Origin: Sphingomonas sp. BAUL-RG-20F-R05-02
GTDB taxonomy: Bacteria; Pseudomonadota; Alphaproteobacteria; Sphingomonadales; Sphingomonadaceae
Assembly (NCBI RefSeq): GCF_022662305.1
Contig: NZ_JAKNQH010000003.1
Location: 1-64,000 of the forward strand
DNA length: 64,000 nucleotides
Reading direction: 5' to 3'
Shown in pieces: positions 36,611 to 44,420 of the stretch; within the stretch, counting starts at the first letter, position 1; every line of letters begins with the position of its first letter. The notes under the pieces are model-generated. The model saw only the letters and a program-made list of their open reading frames with translations, searched no databases and was not told the origin of the DNA. The position numbers and the translations under genes are program-made.

Positions 36611-37623
36611 TTCTTCTTCCTCGGGGCGATGCCGGTGAGCAGGCTGACGGCGATGTTGTTGCGACGCTGGCCGACCTGCCCCAGCGCGAGACCGACGCCG
36701 CCGCACTGAATTTCCAGCGGCTGGTCGGGAACGGCGTCGAGCGCGATGGTCTGGCCGACCTTGAAACTGCGCACCTCGTCGAGCCGCAGCGTGCGTTCGC
36801 CGAGCACGACTTCGAGGGTGATGTCGGCGCGGCGCAGTTCCTGGTCCATATGGCTCTGCCAGATGTTCTCGCGGCCGACCTGCTCGCCCATGAAGCGCTG
36901 GATCAGTTTGGCGCGCACCGGCTCCAGCGTGGCGTAGGGGAACAGCAGTTGGAACTTGCCGCCGCGTCCGTCGATATCGACGCGGAAGGTGGCGACCGCC
37001 GCGACGTTGCTGGGCCGGGCGATCGCGGCGAAGCGCGGATTGGTCTCGATCCGCTCCAGCGTAGGATCGATCGGGGCGATCGGCTCGAACGCGGTGGCGA
37101 ATTCGTCGAGCGCGAGGTTCATCATGCGCGTGACGAGATTGGTCTCGATCGTGGTGAAGTCGCGCCCGTCGATCATCAGCGCAGGGCTGCCGCGCCGCCC
37201 GCCGAGCAGCGCATCGACGGTGGCGTAGATCAGGCTCGAATCCACGGTCATGATGCCGTAATTCTGCCAGGCGTCGACCCGCACCACCGCGATCATCGCC
37301 GGCAGCGGCAGGCGTTCCATGAAGTCGCCGAACCGCACCGACGTAATGTCTTCGAGACTGACGTCGATCGCGTCGGAGGTGAGGCTGCGCAGGCTCGACG
37401 AAAACGAGCGCACCATCTTTTCGCACACGACCTCGAGCATCGGCAGCCGTTCGTGGCTGATGATGCGCGATTCTACGACAGCGCGAAGCCCCGCGCGGCG
37501 CTCCTGCTCTACCGGCACGTCGCCGAACAGAGCGTCGATGCCGGCCTGGTCGAACGGCGCGAGTTCGACCGGTGCCTCAGGCGCGGCGAACTCCTCCATA
37601 TCGAGATCGACCGCGTCGCTCAT
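36607..37623 (-). CDS. fliM: Flagellar motor switch protein FliM
   Basis: A 338-residue protein with the complete FliM layout. An N-terminal CheY-binding-like segment holds ELAPFDQAGIDALFGDVPV (the family's EIDALL-type motif in variant form). The middle domain (about 45-230) has SSSLRSLTSDAIDVSLEDIT and YATVDALLGG. The C-terminal SpoA domain has ADITLEVVLGERTLRLDEVR and FKVGQTIALD. It forms the C-ring with FliG and FliN. It overlaps fliL by ATGA and DUF6468 by ATGA. Length and motifs are normal for the family. Confidence 0.95.
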   Translation of the reverse strand: MSDAVDLDMEEFAAPEAPVELAPFDQAGIDALFGDVPVEQERRAGLRAVVESRIISHERLPMLEVVCEKMVRSFSSSLRSLTSDAIDVSLEDITSVRFGDFMERLPLPAMIAVVRVDAWQNYGIMTVDSSLIYATVDALLGGRRGSPALMIDGRDFTTIETNLVTRMMNLALDEFATAFEPIAPIDPTLERIETNPRFAAIARPSNVAAVATFRVDIDGRGGKFQLLFPYATLEPVRAKLIQRFMGEQVGRENIWQSHMDQELRRADITLEVVLGERTLRLDEVRSFKVGQTIALDAVPDQPLEIQCGGVGLALGQVGQRRNNIAVSLLTGIAPRKKK

Positions 37624-38156
37624 TGCTGGACGAGATCCTGGATCAGCACGTCCTCGACCTTGCCCGTGCCCATCACGTCGGACGCGCGGGTGAGCAGTTC
37701 CTCCTTGATGCGGAACACGGCGGCGGCACCGGCGAGATCCTCCGGGCGCAGTTCGCGCAGGAACGGCTGATAGGCGTCGATGATCGCGGGCAGCTTGCCC
37801 TTCACCGCTTCACCCGCCGCCGCCGTCTTCGGGACGAGCATGAAGTGGATCTTCAGGTAACGCTGATCGCCGCCGGCGGTACGCAGGTTGACGACCATCG
37901 CGGGAACGTCGACCAGCGCGGTTTCGGCACCCTCGCCGTGTTCGGACGACGCAGCTTCGGCCGGGGCGGCGTCCGCCTCGTGGCTGTTGGCGGATGCGGT
38001 GCCCAGCATGAAATACGCGCCACCGCCACCACCGGCGAGCAGCACCGCTGCCGCCGCACCGATGATGACGAGCTTCTTCTTGCCCTTCTTGGGGGCTTCT
38101 GCTGGCGCGCCGTCTTCCCCCTCGGGCGCGGCGGTAATCTTCTCCATCTTGGACAT
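37620..38156 (-). CDS. fliL: Flagellar basal-body-associated protein FliL
   Basis: A 178-residue inner-membrane protein. A charged cytoplasmic N-terminus (KKGKKK) precedes one transmembrane helix (LVIIGAAAAVLLAGGGGGAY), an acidic linker and the periplasmic FliL domain (VDVPAMVVNLRTAGGDQRYL, RIKEELLTRASDVMGTGKVE, DVLIQDLVQQ). FliL stabilises the stator around the motor. I chose the ATG at 38156. It is the first gene of a four-gene operon, and a TATAATA element (38228-38237) lies about 70 bases upstream. Confidence 0.93.
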   Translation of the reverse strand: MSKMEKITAAPEGEDGAPAEAPKKGKKKLVIIGAAAAVLLAGGGGGAYFMLGTASANSHEADAAPAEAASSEHGEGAETALVDVPAMVVNLRTAGGDQRYLKIHFMLVPKTAAAGEAVKGKLPAIIDAYQPFLRELRPEDLAGAAAVFRIKEELLTRASDVMGTGKVEDVLIQDLVQQ

Positions 38157-38227
38157 CGCTTGAGCAGCCCCCTGGGTTCGATCCGAATTTTCGTGGACGC
38201 CGACACCGCCGACGCTCGTTTCTCGTC

Positions 38228-38237
38228 TATTATAGGA
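38228..38237 (-). promoter_or_regulatory. TCCTATAATA promoter element upstream of fliL
   Basis: On the minus strand this reads TCCTATAATA, embedded in CTCCATCCTATAATAGACGAG-like context. It recurs upstream of fliF (50952-50961) and fliK (45530-45539). It contains a perfect TATAAT and is preceded by an AT-rich stretch GGAAAATTTTGCC. flgF starts 50 bases away on the other strand. Confidence 0.6.
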
Positions 38238-38286
38238 TGGAGGTCGGCAAAATTTTCCGGCCTGCACATTTTTCAGGACGGCGTGG

Positions 38287-39030
38287 ATGGACATCTCAAG
38301 CTACGTGCTGCTCAGCCAGGAACAGGCGCTGAAGCGGCGGCTCGACGTGGTTTCCAACAATATGGCGAACACCAGCACCGCCGGATTCCGGCGGGAGCAG
38401 CCGGTGTTCCACGAACAGGTCGAGAATACCCGCGAGGCGAGCGTGGACGATGCCAAGCCGGTGTCGTTCGTGCTCGATTACCGCCCGGTGCACGACACCA
38501 CGAGCGGCGCGTTCGAACAGACCGGCAACCCGCTCGACGCGGCGATCAACGGCCCCGGCTATTTCGCGGTGCAGGCGGCGGACGGCACCACCGCGTATAC
38601 CCGCGCGGGCTATGTGCGGGTGTCGGACAGTGGCGATCTCGTCACGTCTGCGGGTCAGAAGCTGCTCGACGAGGGCGGGTCGCCGATCAACATACCGGCC
38701 GAACAGGTCGGCGAGCTGGCGATGGCCAAGGACGGCACGATCTCGACCAAGACCGGCGATATCGGCCGGCTTGCGGTGACGGTGTTCGACGACGAGGCAA
38801 GCGTTACGCCGCGTGGTGACGGGCTGATGGCGGCGCAGAACGGCCGTGTGCTGCCCGCCAGCGAAACCAGCCTGCGCACCGGCGGGATCGAGCAGTCCAA
38901 CGTCTCGCCGATCATCGAGACGACCAACATGATCGATATCCTCAGGTCCTACCAGAACAGCATCCGCATGTCCGAGAGCATGAGCGACCTGCGCAAGACC
39001 GCGATCGGCCGGCTCAGCCGGATCAGCTAA
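38287..39030 (+). CDS. flgF: Flagellar basal-body rod protein FlgF
   Basis: A 247-residue rod protein. The N-terminal Flg_bb_rod motif RRLDVVSNNMANTSTAGFRR and the C-terminal SNVSPIIETTNMIDILRSYQ flank a central region with NPLDAAINGPGYFAVQAADG and YTRAGYVRVSDSGDLVTSAG, as in FlgF/FlgG. It is shorter than FlgG and is placed first in the flgF-flgG-flgA-flgH order seen in Caulobacter. It is exported by the flagellar type III system and has no Sec signal. It is divergent from fliL. Confidence 0.93.
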   Translation: MDISSYVLLSQEQALKRRLDVVSNNMANTSTAGFRREQPVFHEQVENTREASVDDAKPVSFVLDYRPVHDTTSGAFEQTGNPLDAAINGPGYFAVQAADGTTAYTRAGYVRVSDSGDLVTSAGQKLLDEGGSPINIPAEQVGELAMAKDGTISTKTGDIGRLAVTVFDDEASVTPRGDGLMAAQNGRVLPASETSLRTGGIEQSNVSPIIETTNMIDILRSYQNSIRMSESMSDLRKTAIGRLSRIS

Positions 39031-39049
39031 GATTTAAGGAGAAACACCC

Positions 39050-39835
39050 ATGCGTTCCCTCTCGATCGCTGCGACCGGCATGCTCGCGCAGCAGACCAAC
39101 GTCGATGTGATCTCGAACAACATCGCCAACATGAGCACCACCGGCTTCAAGCGGCAGCGTGCCGAGTTTCAGGATCTGCTCTACGAACAGGTGCAGCGGC
39201 CGGGTGCTGCCAGCGGCGGCACCGAGGCGAAGACCGCAGTCGGCATCCAGATCGGTTCGGGCGTGCGCACCGGCGGCGTGTACCGCGTGGCGCAGCAGGG
39301 CGCGATGAACCAGACCGACAACCGTTACGACATCGCTATCCAGGGCCACGGCTTCCTGCAAGTCACGCTGCCGTCGGGCGACACCGCTTACACCCGCGAC
39401 GGCACGCTCCAGGTGTCCGATCAGGGCGAGCTGGTGACGACCGACGGGCTGCCGGTGCAGCCCGGCATCACCATCCCGCAGGGCACGGTCGACGTGACCA
39501 TCTCCAAGACCGGCGAGGTGCAGGTCAAGACCGCCGGCAACGCGCAGATGCAGACGGTCGGCCAGCTCGAACTCGCCACCTTCGTCAACGAGGCGGGGCT
39601 TGAGGCGACCGGCGACAACCGCTTCATCGAGACGAGCGCCTCGGGCCAGCCGACGGTGGCGGCGCCGGGTGAGCCGGGCTTCGGCACGGTGATGCAGGGC
39701 TTCGTCGAGGCATCCAACGTCAACCCGGTCAGCGAGATCACCGCGCTCATCACCGCGCAGCGTGCGTATGAGATGAACAGCCGGGTGGTGAAGACCGCCG
39801 ATGAAATGCTCTCCACCACGAGCCAGTTGCGGTGA
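39050..39835 (+). CDS. flgG: Flagellar distal-rod protein FlgG
   Basis: A 261-residue distal-rod protein preceded by AAGGAG and ATG. It opens MRSLSIAATGMLAQQTNVDV with the rod motif SNNIANMSTTGFKRQRAEFQ, carries IAIQGHGFLQVTLPSGDTAY in the centre and ends with ASNVNPVSEITALITAQRAY and the C-terminal helix NSRVVKTADEMLSTTSQLR. Length and motifs are typical of FlgG. It overlaps the flgA start (GTGA). Confidence 0.96.
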   Translation: MRSLSIAATGMLAQQTNVDVISNNIANMSTTGFKRQRAEFQDLLYEQVQRPGAASGGTEAKTAVGIQIGSGVRTGGVYRVAQQGAMNQTDNRYDIAIQGHGFLQVTLPSGDTAYTRDGTLQVSDQGELVTTDGLPVQPGITIPQGTVDVTISKTGEVQVKTAGNAQMQTVGQLELATFVNEAGLEATGDNRFIETSASGQPTVAAPGEPGFGTVMQGFVEASNVNPVSEITALITAQRAYEMNSRVVKTADEMLSTTSQLR

Positions 39836-40281
39836 GCGCGCGGCATCTCCTCGCCGCGCTGGTGCTGGTCGCCGCGCCTGCGGTCGCGCAGGTTGCGCCG
39901 ACCGCCGAGGCGGATGTGCTCGCCCGCCCGGTCGGGCGCGGCGAGGCGTTCTCGCAAGCCGATTTCGAACGCGGCACGCTGCCCGCCGCACAGGTGCGCG
40001 GCGCGCTGCGGGCGAGCGATGCGGTCGGCCGCGAGGCGACGCGCGCGCTGGCGGCGGGGTCGCCGGTGCGGCTGACCGATACGCTGCCGGTGCAGCTGGT
40101 GCGGCGCGGCGAGCCGGTGTCGATCCTGGTGCACAGCGGCGCGCTGACCATCACCGCGCCCGGCCGTGCACTGTCCGGCGGCGGGATGGGCGATGCGGTG
40201 CGGGTGTTCAGCAACGCCACCGGACGCACGCTCGACGCGGTGGTGTCGGGCACCGGCAAGGTTCTGTTCGCGGCGTCGTGA
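39832..40281 (+). CDS. flgA: P-ring assembly chaperone FlgA
   Basis: A 149-residue periplasmic protein. The start is a GTG overlapping the flgG stop codon. The signal peptide (MSARHLLAALVLVAAPAVAQ) is followed by two SAF-like halves (ADVLARPVGRGEAFSQADFE; GSPVRLTDTLPVQLVRRGEP) and ends GTGKVLFAAS. The length is shorter than enterobacterial FlgA (about 220), as is common in alphaproteobacteria. It assists FlgI P-ring assembly, but flgI is not in this window. Confidence 0.88.
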   Translation: MSARHLLAALVLVAAPAVAQVAPTAEADVLARPVGRGEAFSQADFERGTLPAAQVRGALRASDAVGREATRALAAGSPVRLTDTLPVQLVRRGEPVSILVHSGALTITAPGRALSGGGMGDAVRVFSNATGRTLDAVVSGTGKVLFAAS

Positions 40282-40308
40282 GACGCTGCGCAAACAAAGG
40301 GTAAGGTA

Positions 40309-41061
40309 ATGAAAAAAATTGCAATTCTGCTGATCCCGGCGCTCGCGCTCGGGGGCTGTGGCACGATGGGACGGATCAAGCAGATCGGCAAGGCGCCCAA
40401 AATGAGCGAAATGGCGCCGGTCGCCGCGCCCGAGGTCGAGGCGTCGGTCGGCTCGCGTACTGAGGTCGCGATGGCGGAAGGCCGCAACCCGCAGGCGGCG
40501 GCGGTCAACAGCCCGTCGCTGTTTCGGGTCGGCGCGGGTGCGCTGTTTCAGGACCAGCGCGCGACGCGGGTCGGCGATATCCTGACGATCAAGGTCAACA
40601 TCTCCGACAAGGCCAACGTCGGCAACACCACCACGCGCACCCGCGACGGATCGGAAAACTCCGGCGTCAGCGCGCTGCTCGGGCTGGAGAAGATCGCCAA
40701 GCGGGTGGCGGGGGTGGACCCCAGCACGCTGGTGAGCACCAACACCAAGTCGAGTTCGGCGGGCGCGGGGACGGTCAACCGCAGCGAAGTGGTCAACATG
40801 ACGATCGCGGCGGTGGTGACGTCGGTGCTGCCCAACGGCAACCTCGTCATCCGCGGGCGACAGGAGACGCGGGTCAACTACGAACTGCGCGAGCTGCTCG
40901 TCTCCGGCATTGTGCGGCCGCAGGACATCGCGCGCGACAACAGCATCCAGCATACCCAGATCGCCGAGGCACGGATAAGCTATGGTGGGCGCGGGCAGTT
41001 GACCGATGCGCAGCAGGCGCGCTGGGGCCAGCAACTGATGGACGTGCTGTCGCCGTTCTAA
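40309..41061 (+). CDS. flgH: Flagellar L-ring lipoprotein FlgH
   Basis: A 250-residue outer-membrane lipoprotein. The lipobox is ALGGC with Cys17 in MKKIAILLIPALALGGCGTM. The body has the FlgH signature SLFRVGAGALFQDQRATRVG, followed by DILTIKVNISDKANVGNTTT, NMTIAAVVTSVLPNGNLVIR, GRQETRVNYELRELLVSGIV and the C-terminal RPQDIARDNSIQHTQIAEAR. It is the last gene of flgFGAH, and a long hairpin terminator follows 100 bases later. Confidence 0.95.
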   Translation: MKKIAILLIPALALGGCGTMGRIKQIGKAPKMSEMAPVAAPEVEASVGSRTEVAMAEGRNPQAAAVNSPSLFRVGAGALFQDQRATRVGDILTIKVNISDKANVGNTTTRTRDGSENSGVSALLGLEKIAKRVAGVDPSTLVSTNTKSSSAGAGTVNRSEVVNMTIAAVVTSVLPNGNLVIRGRQETRVNYELRELLVSGIVRPQDIARDNSIQHTQIAEARISYGGRGQLTDAQQARWGQQLMDVLSPF

Positions 41062-41161
41062 ACCGCGCGGCAACGCACAGGCTACGCGCCTCAAAACGCG
41101 TCACGCCGCGGGCAATGCGACGGTAACGTCGCGGCTATCGCGTTCAGCGACAGGCTAAAAT

Positions 41162-41199
41162 CGGCCCGGATGCGCGACCTGCGCGTCCGGGCCGTTTCT
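41162..41199 (+). terminator. Hairpin terminator after flgH
   Basis: CGGCCCGGA (41162-41170) pairs perfectly with TCCGGGCCG (41186-41194), and the stem extends inward with G-T wobbles. TTTCTT follows on the plus strand, consistent with termination of flgFGAH before the flagellin gene. Confidence 0.75.
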
Positions 41200-41356
41200 T
41201 AGGTGGTGAAGCACGCGTCCGCGTAAGGTTTCGCTAACCGCGAATAGTTCGAGGATGATTTCCGACATCCCATAATCCTTCCCACAATAGAGATGTGAGG
41301 CGCTCGCCTGACCGGGGCAGCAGAAGCCACCCCGCATCTTCCAGAAGGAAATACCT

Positions 41357-42175
41357 ATGACTCTCTCGGTAAACACCAACCTCGGCGCGATGGCCGCTCT
41401 TCAGAACCTGAATGCTACGCAGAAGGAACTGACCACGACCCAGAACCGGATCAACACCGGCCTGAACGTGTCGTCGACCAAGGATGATTCGGCCAAGTAC
41501 ACCGTTGCACAGACGCTTCGCGGCGACTTGGGCAGCCTGTCGGCGGTCAGCTCGTCCTTGAGCACGGCGAAGAGCACCACCGACGTCGCCATCGCCGGCG
41601 GCGAGCAGGTTTCCGACCTGCTCAACCAGATGAAGGCCAAGGCCATCGAGGCCTCGGACGCCGGCATCTCTGCGGACAGCCGTTCGGCGCTGTCGCAGGA
41701 CTTCGACGCGCTGAAAAGCCAGATTGGCACGATCATCAGCTCGTCGACGTTCAACGGCGTCAACCTGCTCGACGGCGGCACCGGTGCCGTGTCGGCGCTC
41801 CAGTCCACCGATACCACCCAGGACCCCCTGGCGGTAGCGAACCAGGACTTCAAGAGCGACATCACGGGCCTGGGCGCGACCTTCACCGATGCCGCTACGG
41901 CAAAGACGATGGTCGCCAACCTGGAAACCGCGTCGAAGAGCGTTCTGGGCAAGCTGAGCACGTTGGGCTCGGCGTCGCGCCAGATCGACGGTCAGTCGAC
42001 GTTCGTCAGCAAGCTGTCGGACGCGATCACCGCAGGCGTCGGCAACATCGTGGATGCGGACCTCGCCAAGGAATCGGCGAAGCTGCAGGCGCTTCAGGTC
42101 AAGCAGCAGCTTGGCGTGCAGGCCCTGTCGATCGCCAACCAGGCGCCGCAGACCATCACCTCGCTGTTCCGTTAA
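41357..42175 (+). CDS. fliC: Flagellin
   Basis: A 272-residue flagellin. The conserved D0/D1 N-terminus (VNTNLGAMAALQNLNATQKE, LTTTQNRINTGLNVSSTKDD) and C-terminus (DADLAKESAKLQALQVKQQL, GVQALSIANQAPQTITSLFR) are present, with only a short central variable region, as in other alphaproteobacterial flagellins of about 275 residues. No signal peptide; it is exported by the flagellar type III system. AAGGAAAT precedes the ATG. Two hairpins follow the gene. Only this one flagellin gene is present in the window. Confidence 0.96.
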   Translation: MTLSVNTNLGAMAALQNLNATQKELTTTQNRINTGLNVSSTKDDSAKYTVAQTLRGDLGSLSAVSSSLSTAKSTTDVAIAGGEQVSDLLNQMKAKAIEASDAGISADSRSALSQDFDALKSQIGTIISSSTFNGVNLLDGGTGAVSALQSTDTTQDPLAVANQDFKSDITGLGATFTDAATAKTMVANLETASKSVLGKLSTLGSASRQIDGQSTFVSKLSDAITAGVGNIVDADLAKESAKLQALQVKQQLGVQALSIANQAPQTITSLFR

Positions 42176-42188
42176 TCCGGAACCGCAA

Positions 42189-42252
42189 GCGGTGGCCCCC
42201 TGTATCCGGGGCCACCGCACCAAGGGGCCGGGCGTACCGTCCGGCCCCTTTT
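42189..42252 (+). terminator. Two tandem hairpins / terminator after flagellin
   Basis: The first hairpin pairs GCGGTGGCCCC (42189-42199) with GGGGCCACCGC (42208-42218). The second pairs AAGGGGCCGG (42222-42231) with CCGGCCCCTT (42241-42250) and is followed by a short T-rich stretch. The second is a good intrinsic terminator; the first may protect the mRNA 3' end. Confidence 0.82.
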
Positions 42253-42278
42253 CCGCTTTTCAAATTCGGCGTAGGCTC

Positions 42279-42722
42279 ATGACCATCAGCTTCGCACCCG
42301 CGCCTGCCCCAGAACCCCGCCGCATACGCGAGATCGAGGATGCTTTCGGTACCTGCCTGCGGCTGTGGGTCGAACCGCATCCCGCCGGCGGCGTGATCGC
42401 AATGGAGCGGGCCGATCTGCCCGGCTGCCCGCGTGTCCGGCTCGATGTGTTCGGCGCCGAGATGCTCTCTGCCATGATCCTGTCGGCGCGGATGACCAAC
42501 ACAGGAACCACCATTCCGGAGGAAACCGTCGACGGCCAATTCCCGGCACGGTTCGACCTGATCCAGCATCCCCAGCCTGCGGTGCGCCTGTCCTGCGGTG
42601 TCGGAGCGGAGCACGCCGGCTTCGACCTGCCCGCGCTGCTATGGGACCGGATGTTCGTGGAACTCACGCTTGCCGCGACCGTCGCGCGCGAGTTGGCGCG
42701 ACGCCCGTGGACGCTCCACTGA
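42279..42722 (+). CDS. Hypothetical protein downstream of flagellin
   Basis: A 147-residue protein (MTISFAPAPAPEPRRIREIE ... RELARRPWTLH) without signal peptide or membrane segment. It has segments with beta-strand character (RLWVEPHPAGGVIAMERADL, RFDLIQHPQPAVRLSCGVGA) and a C-terminal helix. I do not recognise the family. The ATG at 42279 is preceded by GTAGG. It lies directly behind the flagellin terminator and in front of another unknown gene, which hints at a flagellin-related role such as modification or translation control, but this is a guess from position. Confidence 0.62.
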   Translation: MTISFAPAPAPEPRRIREIEDAFGTCLRLWVEPHPAGGVIAMERADLPGCPRVRLDVFGAEMLSAMILSARMTNTGTTIPEETVDGQFPARFDLIQHPQPAVRLSCGVGAEHAGFDLPALLWDRMFVELTLAATVARELARRPWTLH

Positions 42723-42967
42723 ATAACACCAAAATGGACTTAAATCAGGGTGAGACGTTACGCGTGCGACAGCGCGCGAGTTCGTGGCATCTTCACGCCG
42801 TGTCAGGCGCGTTTCTTTCACTATCTTTGCCGCGCGGCTTCCGTAGCAGCCCTTAACGGCGTTTTGCGCAATGTTCTTCCGGCGGCCGTGCGGCGAAAAG
42901 GACGCCGTCAGGAACGGCTGACACCGCAGGAATGCGCCGCCACCCACGCGGCTTCGGAAGGAAGACG

Positions 42968-43339
42968 ATGGCTCAGTCGATTGCCATGTACGAACAGGAT
43001 ATCGAGGCCGGGCAGACCGGTGAACGGTTCCGCCTGAGCTTCGATCTGGTCGTCACCGATGCCGAAGCGCTGTGGCATGCTGCGGCGCGGATCGCGTTCC
43101 GGCAGCCGGGCATCACCATCGCCGAGGTGGAGGATGTGCTCGGCCCGACTGAGGACCCGATGCTGGCGGAGTGCCTGGCGATGCTGACTGCGCCTGATGC
43201 GGTGTCCGGGTGCACGCCGCTCGGCTTCGCGGTCACCGCCGTTGCCAGCCCGCACCTCGCCCAAGTGCGTGAACACACGATGCGCACGCTTGCGGTCCGC
43301 GATTTCCTTGCGGCAAGCGGCGCGGCTACCAAGCAGTAG
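42968..43339 (+). CDS. Hypothetical protein in flagellar cluster
   Basis: A 123-residue protein (MAQSIAMYEQDIEAGQTGER ... RDFLAASGAATKQ). It looks compact and helical: FRLSFDLVVTDAEALWHAAA, ITIAEVEDVLGPTEDPMLAE and VREHTMRTLAVRDFLAA. GGAAGGAAG lies upstream of the ATG at 42968. No known domain recognised. It ends 81 bases before the first of two terminators, and flgD lies convergently beyond them. Confidence 0.62.
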   Translation: MAQSIAMYEQDIEAGQTGERFRLSFDLVVTDAEALWHAAARIAFRQPGITIAEVEDVLGPTEDPMLAECLAMLTAPDAVSGCTPLGFAVTAVASPHLAQVREHTMRTLAVRDFLAASGAATKQ

Positions 43340-43419
43340 GCGGTCGTCTGGGGGAGCGCTTTTGAAGGGGAGCCGATCCGGGTGCCGCTTCGGGGGAAGC
43401 GGCAGGGGATAACGGATCG

Positions 43420-43459
43420 AGCCGGTGACGGGCGTGGGGACGCGCGTTGCCGGCTTTTT
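43420..43459 (+). terminator. Intrinsic terminator after the 42968 gene
   Basis: AGCCGG (43420-43425) pairs with CCGGCT (43450-43455), with an inner GCGT/ACGC stem, and the T-tract TTTTT occupies 43455-43459. It ends plus-strand transcription from the hypothetical genes. Confidence 0.75.
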
Positions 43460-43569
43460 GCCTTGCGGCGAGCAGGCTAGCGAAGATCGCACGACATACT
43501 TCAATAGAAGCCGCCCGTCCGACATAGTTCGCCGGTATGGCTGCGAGATCGGGGTGCCACAAACGTTTC

Positions 43570-43618
43570 GAGCCGGTGATGCGCAAAGGGGGGACGCATC
43601 ACCGGCTCTAGCGTTTTT
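43570..43618 (+). terminator. Second strong intrinsic terminator, possible end of a small RNA
   Basis: GAGCCGGTGATGCG (43570-43583) and CGCATCACCGGCTC (43595-43608) form a perfect 14-bp stem, followed by TTTTT at 43614-43618. It lies 110 bases after another terminator on the same strand with no gene between, so it would end either read-through or an independent short transcript starting near 43460-43520. Confidence 0.7.
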
Positions 43619-43729
43619 CGGACCGTTACAGTCCGAACCGTAGTGACAAGGGGCTTAACGATCCAAGCTCATCACAGTTTCATTATAGCGGCGAATCGGT
43701 GCTTTTCGGCGATCTGGCGCGCCTCCGGA

Positions 43730-44407
43730 TTAGTCCTTATCCGCCGCCGACACGCCGAGCAGCTGCGTCGCAGGGTAGGTCGTGCCGCCGACGCTGACCG
43801 AGACGACACCCGCCGCGGCCGACACGCCATCGACCACGCCGAGCCCGTTGACCGTGCTGGTGACATCCCCGCCCGAGGCGTCGGTCGCCTTGACGGCCAG
43901 CGAATAGGAGCCGGCCGCCGCCTTGCTGCCGTCATCCTTGGTGCCGTCCCAGGTGAAGCGACCGTGGCTGGCGGGGTCGATCGGGCGGGTGGCGACGACG
44001 TTGCCGCTCGCGTCCGTCACGCTCGCGGTGAGCGAGGATGCGCCACTGCCCGCCGTCCAGTTCCATGCCGCAGGCTTCGCGCCGAGCGCGGACGAGCTGC
44101 TGTTGAAGCTCGCTTCCTTGCCGATGTACGACGAGGCCTGCGCCATGTCCTGTGAGGTCAGGCGGGTGAGGATGTCCTTCAAGGTGCCGGTCTGCTGCAC
44201 CGATTGCTCGACCTGCGAATATTGGACGAGCTGTTGCGTGTACTGCGACGTGTCCATCGGGTTGAGCGGATCCTGGTTCTGCATCTGGGTGGTGAGCAGT
44301 TTGAGGAACATGTTGAAGTCCGCGCCGATGCCCTTGGTGGCCTCGGCGGTGGTGGCGGTCGCGGTGGGCGTGGCGTTGGCGCCGGTGTTGGTGGTGACGG
44401 TCGTCAT
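43730..44407 (-). CDS. flgD: Flagellar hook-assembly scaffold FlgD
   Basis: A 225-residue hook-cap protein. The N-terminal Thr/Ala-rich export region is followed by the FlgD signature DFNMFLKLLTTQMQNQDPLN and QYTQQLVQYSQVEQSVQQTG, and the C-terminal immunoglobulin-like and FlgD_ig domains (AWNWTAGSGASSLTASVTDA, GRFTWDGTKDDGSKAAAGSY). It is the last gene of the fliF-to-flgD cluster, 13 bases downstream of fliK on the same strand. The hook gene flgE that usually neighbours flgD is not in this window. Confidence 0.92.
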   Translation of the reverse strand: MTTVTTNTGANATPTATATTAEATKGIGADFNMFLKLLTTQMQNQDPLNPMDTSQYTQQLVQYSQVEQSVQQTGTLKDILTRLTSQDMAQASSYIGKEASFNSSSSALGAKPAAWNWTAGSGASSLTASVTDASGNVVATRPIDPASHGRFTWDGTKDDGSKAAAGSYSLAVKATDASGGDVTSTVNGLGVVDGVSAAAGVVSVSVGGTTYPATQLLGVSAADKD

Positions 44408-44420
44408 GATCGATGATCCT

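Noticed and set aside
39023..39991. Long minus-strand frame opposite flgG and flgA
   Set aside because: flgG and flgA are unmistakable on the plus strand. The opposite frame is a His/Arg-rich artefact of GC-rich codon use.
41223..41245. Possible sigma-28 promoter TAAGGTTT ... GCGAATA upstream of flagellin
   Set aside because: The spacing between the two halves is too short for the usual 11-base spacer, so I did not annotate it.
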